From contig NZ_JACNML010000002.1 of assembly GCF_020005365.1 (NCBI RefSeq), forward strand, positions 124,001 through 188,000: DNA of 64,000 bases, written 5' to 3'. Within the stretch, counting starts at the first letter, position 1. Each line of letters opens with the position of its first letter. Origin of the DNA: Kangiella shandongensis. GTDB lineage: Bacteria; Pseudomonadota; Gammaproteobacteria; Enterobacterales; Kangiellaceae. Under the pieces are notes generated by a model, which saw only the letters and a list, made by a program, of their open reading frames with translations, searched no databases and had not been told where the DNA came from. Shown in pieces: positions 62,516-64,000 of this stretch. A program made the translations under genes and the position numbers.

Positions 62516-64000
62516 CTATTTGAGTGCCTTACTGGCAATTTCAAAGACGTCTTTCGACAGCTCTGGCATTTGTAATATTTCTTCCAGCTGCTCCCGCATC
62601 ATCATTTGGCGCTTTTCATCAAATTTACGCCAGCGATTAAACGCTCCCGTCAAGCGGGCCGCCGTTTGTGGATTGACCGCATAAAGCGCCTTAATTTGAC
62701 GAGCTAAATACTGATACCCTCTCCCGTCAGCCCGGTGAAACTGACTCGGATTAGCACTAGTGAAAGCGCTGATCAACGAGCGAACTTTATTGGGATTTTT
62801 CAGTTCAAACGAAGGATGATCCAGCAATGACTCAATTCTGTCAATGGTTTCATCGGCCGGATCAGTGGCCATCACGACCAGCCACTTATTAACCACCAGC
62901 TCTTCATTCTGCCATTTTTGGTAAAAGTCCTCGGCAACCGCCAGCTTATTCTCATAGTTTGAATGCACGATCAACTGTAATGCCGTACTGGCATCCGTCA
63001 TATTATTGGCACTCCCCAGTTGCTTTAGTGCCAGCTGATAGACATCATCCTTCTCCAGAGCCATTAGATAGCTGAGACAGGTGCCTGCAATGGCTCTTCT
63101 CGAGATTGCCTCTTTATCCTGTTCAAAATCTCCCACATGATGATTGGTCTGATAATGCAATAACCAGTCGAGCTCCAGCTCCTGCGCCAACGTATGTTTA
63201 AGGTAGTTGCGCGCCTCAATCAGGTAGTCGATATCAATGGAGTCAACCTCTTCCATCAGTGCATTAATACTTGGGATCGTTAGAGCTAATGACTGAAACT
63301 GTCCATCCAGTGTCGTATTATCCAAAATATTTTTAACCGCCTGAATCACGGCATCACTGAAGAATAGCTCCTGCCCTGCTTCCAGTTTATCGCATAATTC
63401 GAAAATAACCTGACTGAAAAGTTCCTGCCCAGCCTGCCAACGATTAAAAGAGTCGGAGTCATGAGCGAAGAGGTAGATCAGGTCACCTTGTGAGTAGTTG
63501 TAATCAAGCTTGACCGGGGCTGAAAAGCCGCGTAATAGCGATGGGATCGCATTTGGCGGCACATCATCGAAGGTAACGCTCTGCTCTGTCGACTTGAGGT
63601 GAATAATATCACCCTCCACTTGAGCATCGTTATCACCCACTGTAATCGGTTTCAACTCAATATCTTGACCGCTATCATTAAGTAACCCTACCTTTACCGG
63701 GATATGAAACGGTTCTTTATCTTTTTGCCCGGGCGTATCGGGACAACTCTGTTTAAAGCCTAATCTTAAACGACGTTTTTGCTCATCATAAAAACTTCTA
63801 ATCTGAACTTCCGGCGTACCAGCCTGCGAATACCAACGACGGAACTGCTGCAGATCATAGTGATTAGCATCTTCCATCGCTCGAACAAAGTCCTCACAGG
63901 TCACCGCCTGTCCATCGTGGCGCTCGAAGTACACATCCAGCCCACGCTTAAAGCCATCGCGTCCCAATAGTGTCTGATACATACGGATCACTTCCGCGCC
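62516..64000 (-). CDS. pepN: Aminopeptidase N, C-terminal part (5' end beyond the window)
   Basis: The frame stays open to the right edge (GAEVIRMYQTLLG), so the catalytic HEXXH domain is outside. The ~494 visible residues match the C-terminal part of PepN: VYFERHDGQAVTCEDFVRAMEDAN, WYSQAGTPEV, then the helical domain with FELKNPNKVRSLISAF and LARQIKALYAVNPQTAARL. The full enzyme is a cytosolic M1 aminopeptidase of about 870 residues. With the M1 lipoprotein at 40545-42506, the window holds two M1 peptidases. Confidence 0.95.
   Translation of the reverse strand, partial: GAEVIRMYQTLLGRDGFKRGLDVYFERHDGQAVTCEDFVRAMEDANHYDLQQFRRWYSQAGTPEVQIRSFYDEQKRRLRLGFKQSCPDTPGQKDKEPFHIPVKVGLLNDSGQDIELKPITVGDNDAQVEGDIIHLKSTEQSVTFDDVPPNAIPSLLRGFSAPVKLDYNYSQGDLIYLFAHDSDSFNRWQAGQELFSQVIFELCDKLEAGQELFFSDAVIQAVKNILDNTTLDGQFQSLALTIPSINALMEEVDSIDIDYLIEARNYLKHTLAQELELDWLLHYQTNHHVGDFEQDKEAISRRAIAGTCLSYLMALEKDDVYQLALKQLGSANNMTDASTALQLIVHSNYENKLAVAEDFYQKWQNEELVVNKWLVVMATDPADETIDRIESLLDHPSFELKNPNKVRSLISAFTSANPSQFHRADGRGYQYLARQIKALYAVNPQTAARLTGAFNRWRKFDEKRQMMMREQLEEILQMPELSKDVFEIASKALK

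Overview
The window is chromosomal DNA of a gammaproteobacterium. The evidence is canonical gene order: asd-fimV-truA-accD-folC-dedD-cvpA-purF on the minus strand, aat-bpt-infA facing clpA-clpS, mfd-csiV, and gltX divergent from a tRNA-Val. Moderate GC, a lysine-to-aminoadipate route, a five-gene polyamine cluster and many small envelope proteins suggest a marine, protein-degrading lineage such as Kangiellaceae. The taxonomic guess is inference; no database was searched.

Layout. 1-1187 is the 3' part of a CPA-type cation/proton antiporter. 1287-6031 is the only clearly accessory block. It holds a duplicated-module protein, an HEXXH metallopeptidase-like protein, a lipoprotein and a small exported protein, all tightly packed and resembling an effector/immunity cassette. 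On the opposite strand are a membrane protein, an unrecognised 438-residue protein, and a previously hidden 3'-terminal scrap of a diverged paralog of that protein. 6189-10480 is mfd-csiV. 10514-14833 is a lysine/branched-chain amino acid catabolic group with an EF-hand gene inside it. 14877-18209 holds a CadC-like regulator with TPRs and an unknown conserved-looking protein. 18662-24091 is speD-speE-speA-aguA-aguB, a complete arginine-to-spermidine route (arginine to agmatine to N-carbamoylputrescine to putrescine to spermidine), preceded by an operator-rich 440-bp region. 24135-31258 holds a VOC protein, a rhodanese lipoprotein, tRNA-Arg, a LysR regulator divergent from frmA-frmB (formaldehyde detoxification) and a large TonB-dependent receptor.

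31501-37761 holds umuDC, then nearly the whole bacterial N-degron pathway: aat and bpt add leucine/phenylalanine or leucine to N-termini, ClpS recognises them and ClpA unfolds them; infA lies between. 37967-44289 is a run of small housekeeping or stress genes, an M1 peptidase lipoprotein and a cyanophycinase-like peptidase. 44350-48348 holds gltX, tRNA-Val with a clear sigma-70 promoter, an FAD oxidase and a ZIP-like metal transporter. 48357-52254 holds a beta-propeller sensor with a degenerate GGDEF domain and a membrane acyltransferase. 52282-64000 is the purF...asd block, a zinc-ribbon membrane protein and the C-terminal part of pepN.

Most genes are ordinary core genes. The most interesting points are the accessory block with its orphan paralog tail, the unusual start region and upstream palindromes of speD, and the degenerate GGDEF sensor. 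No CRISPR array, integrase, transposase or rRNA was seen.
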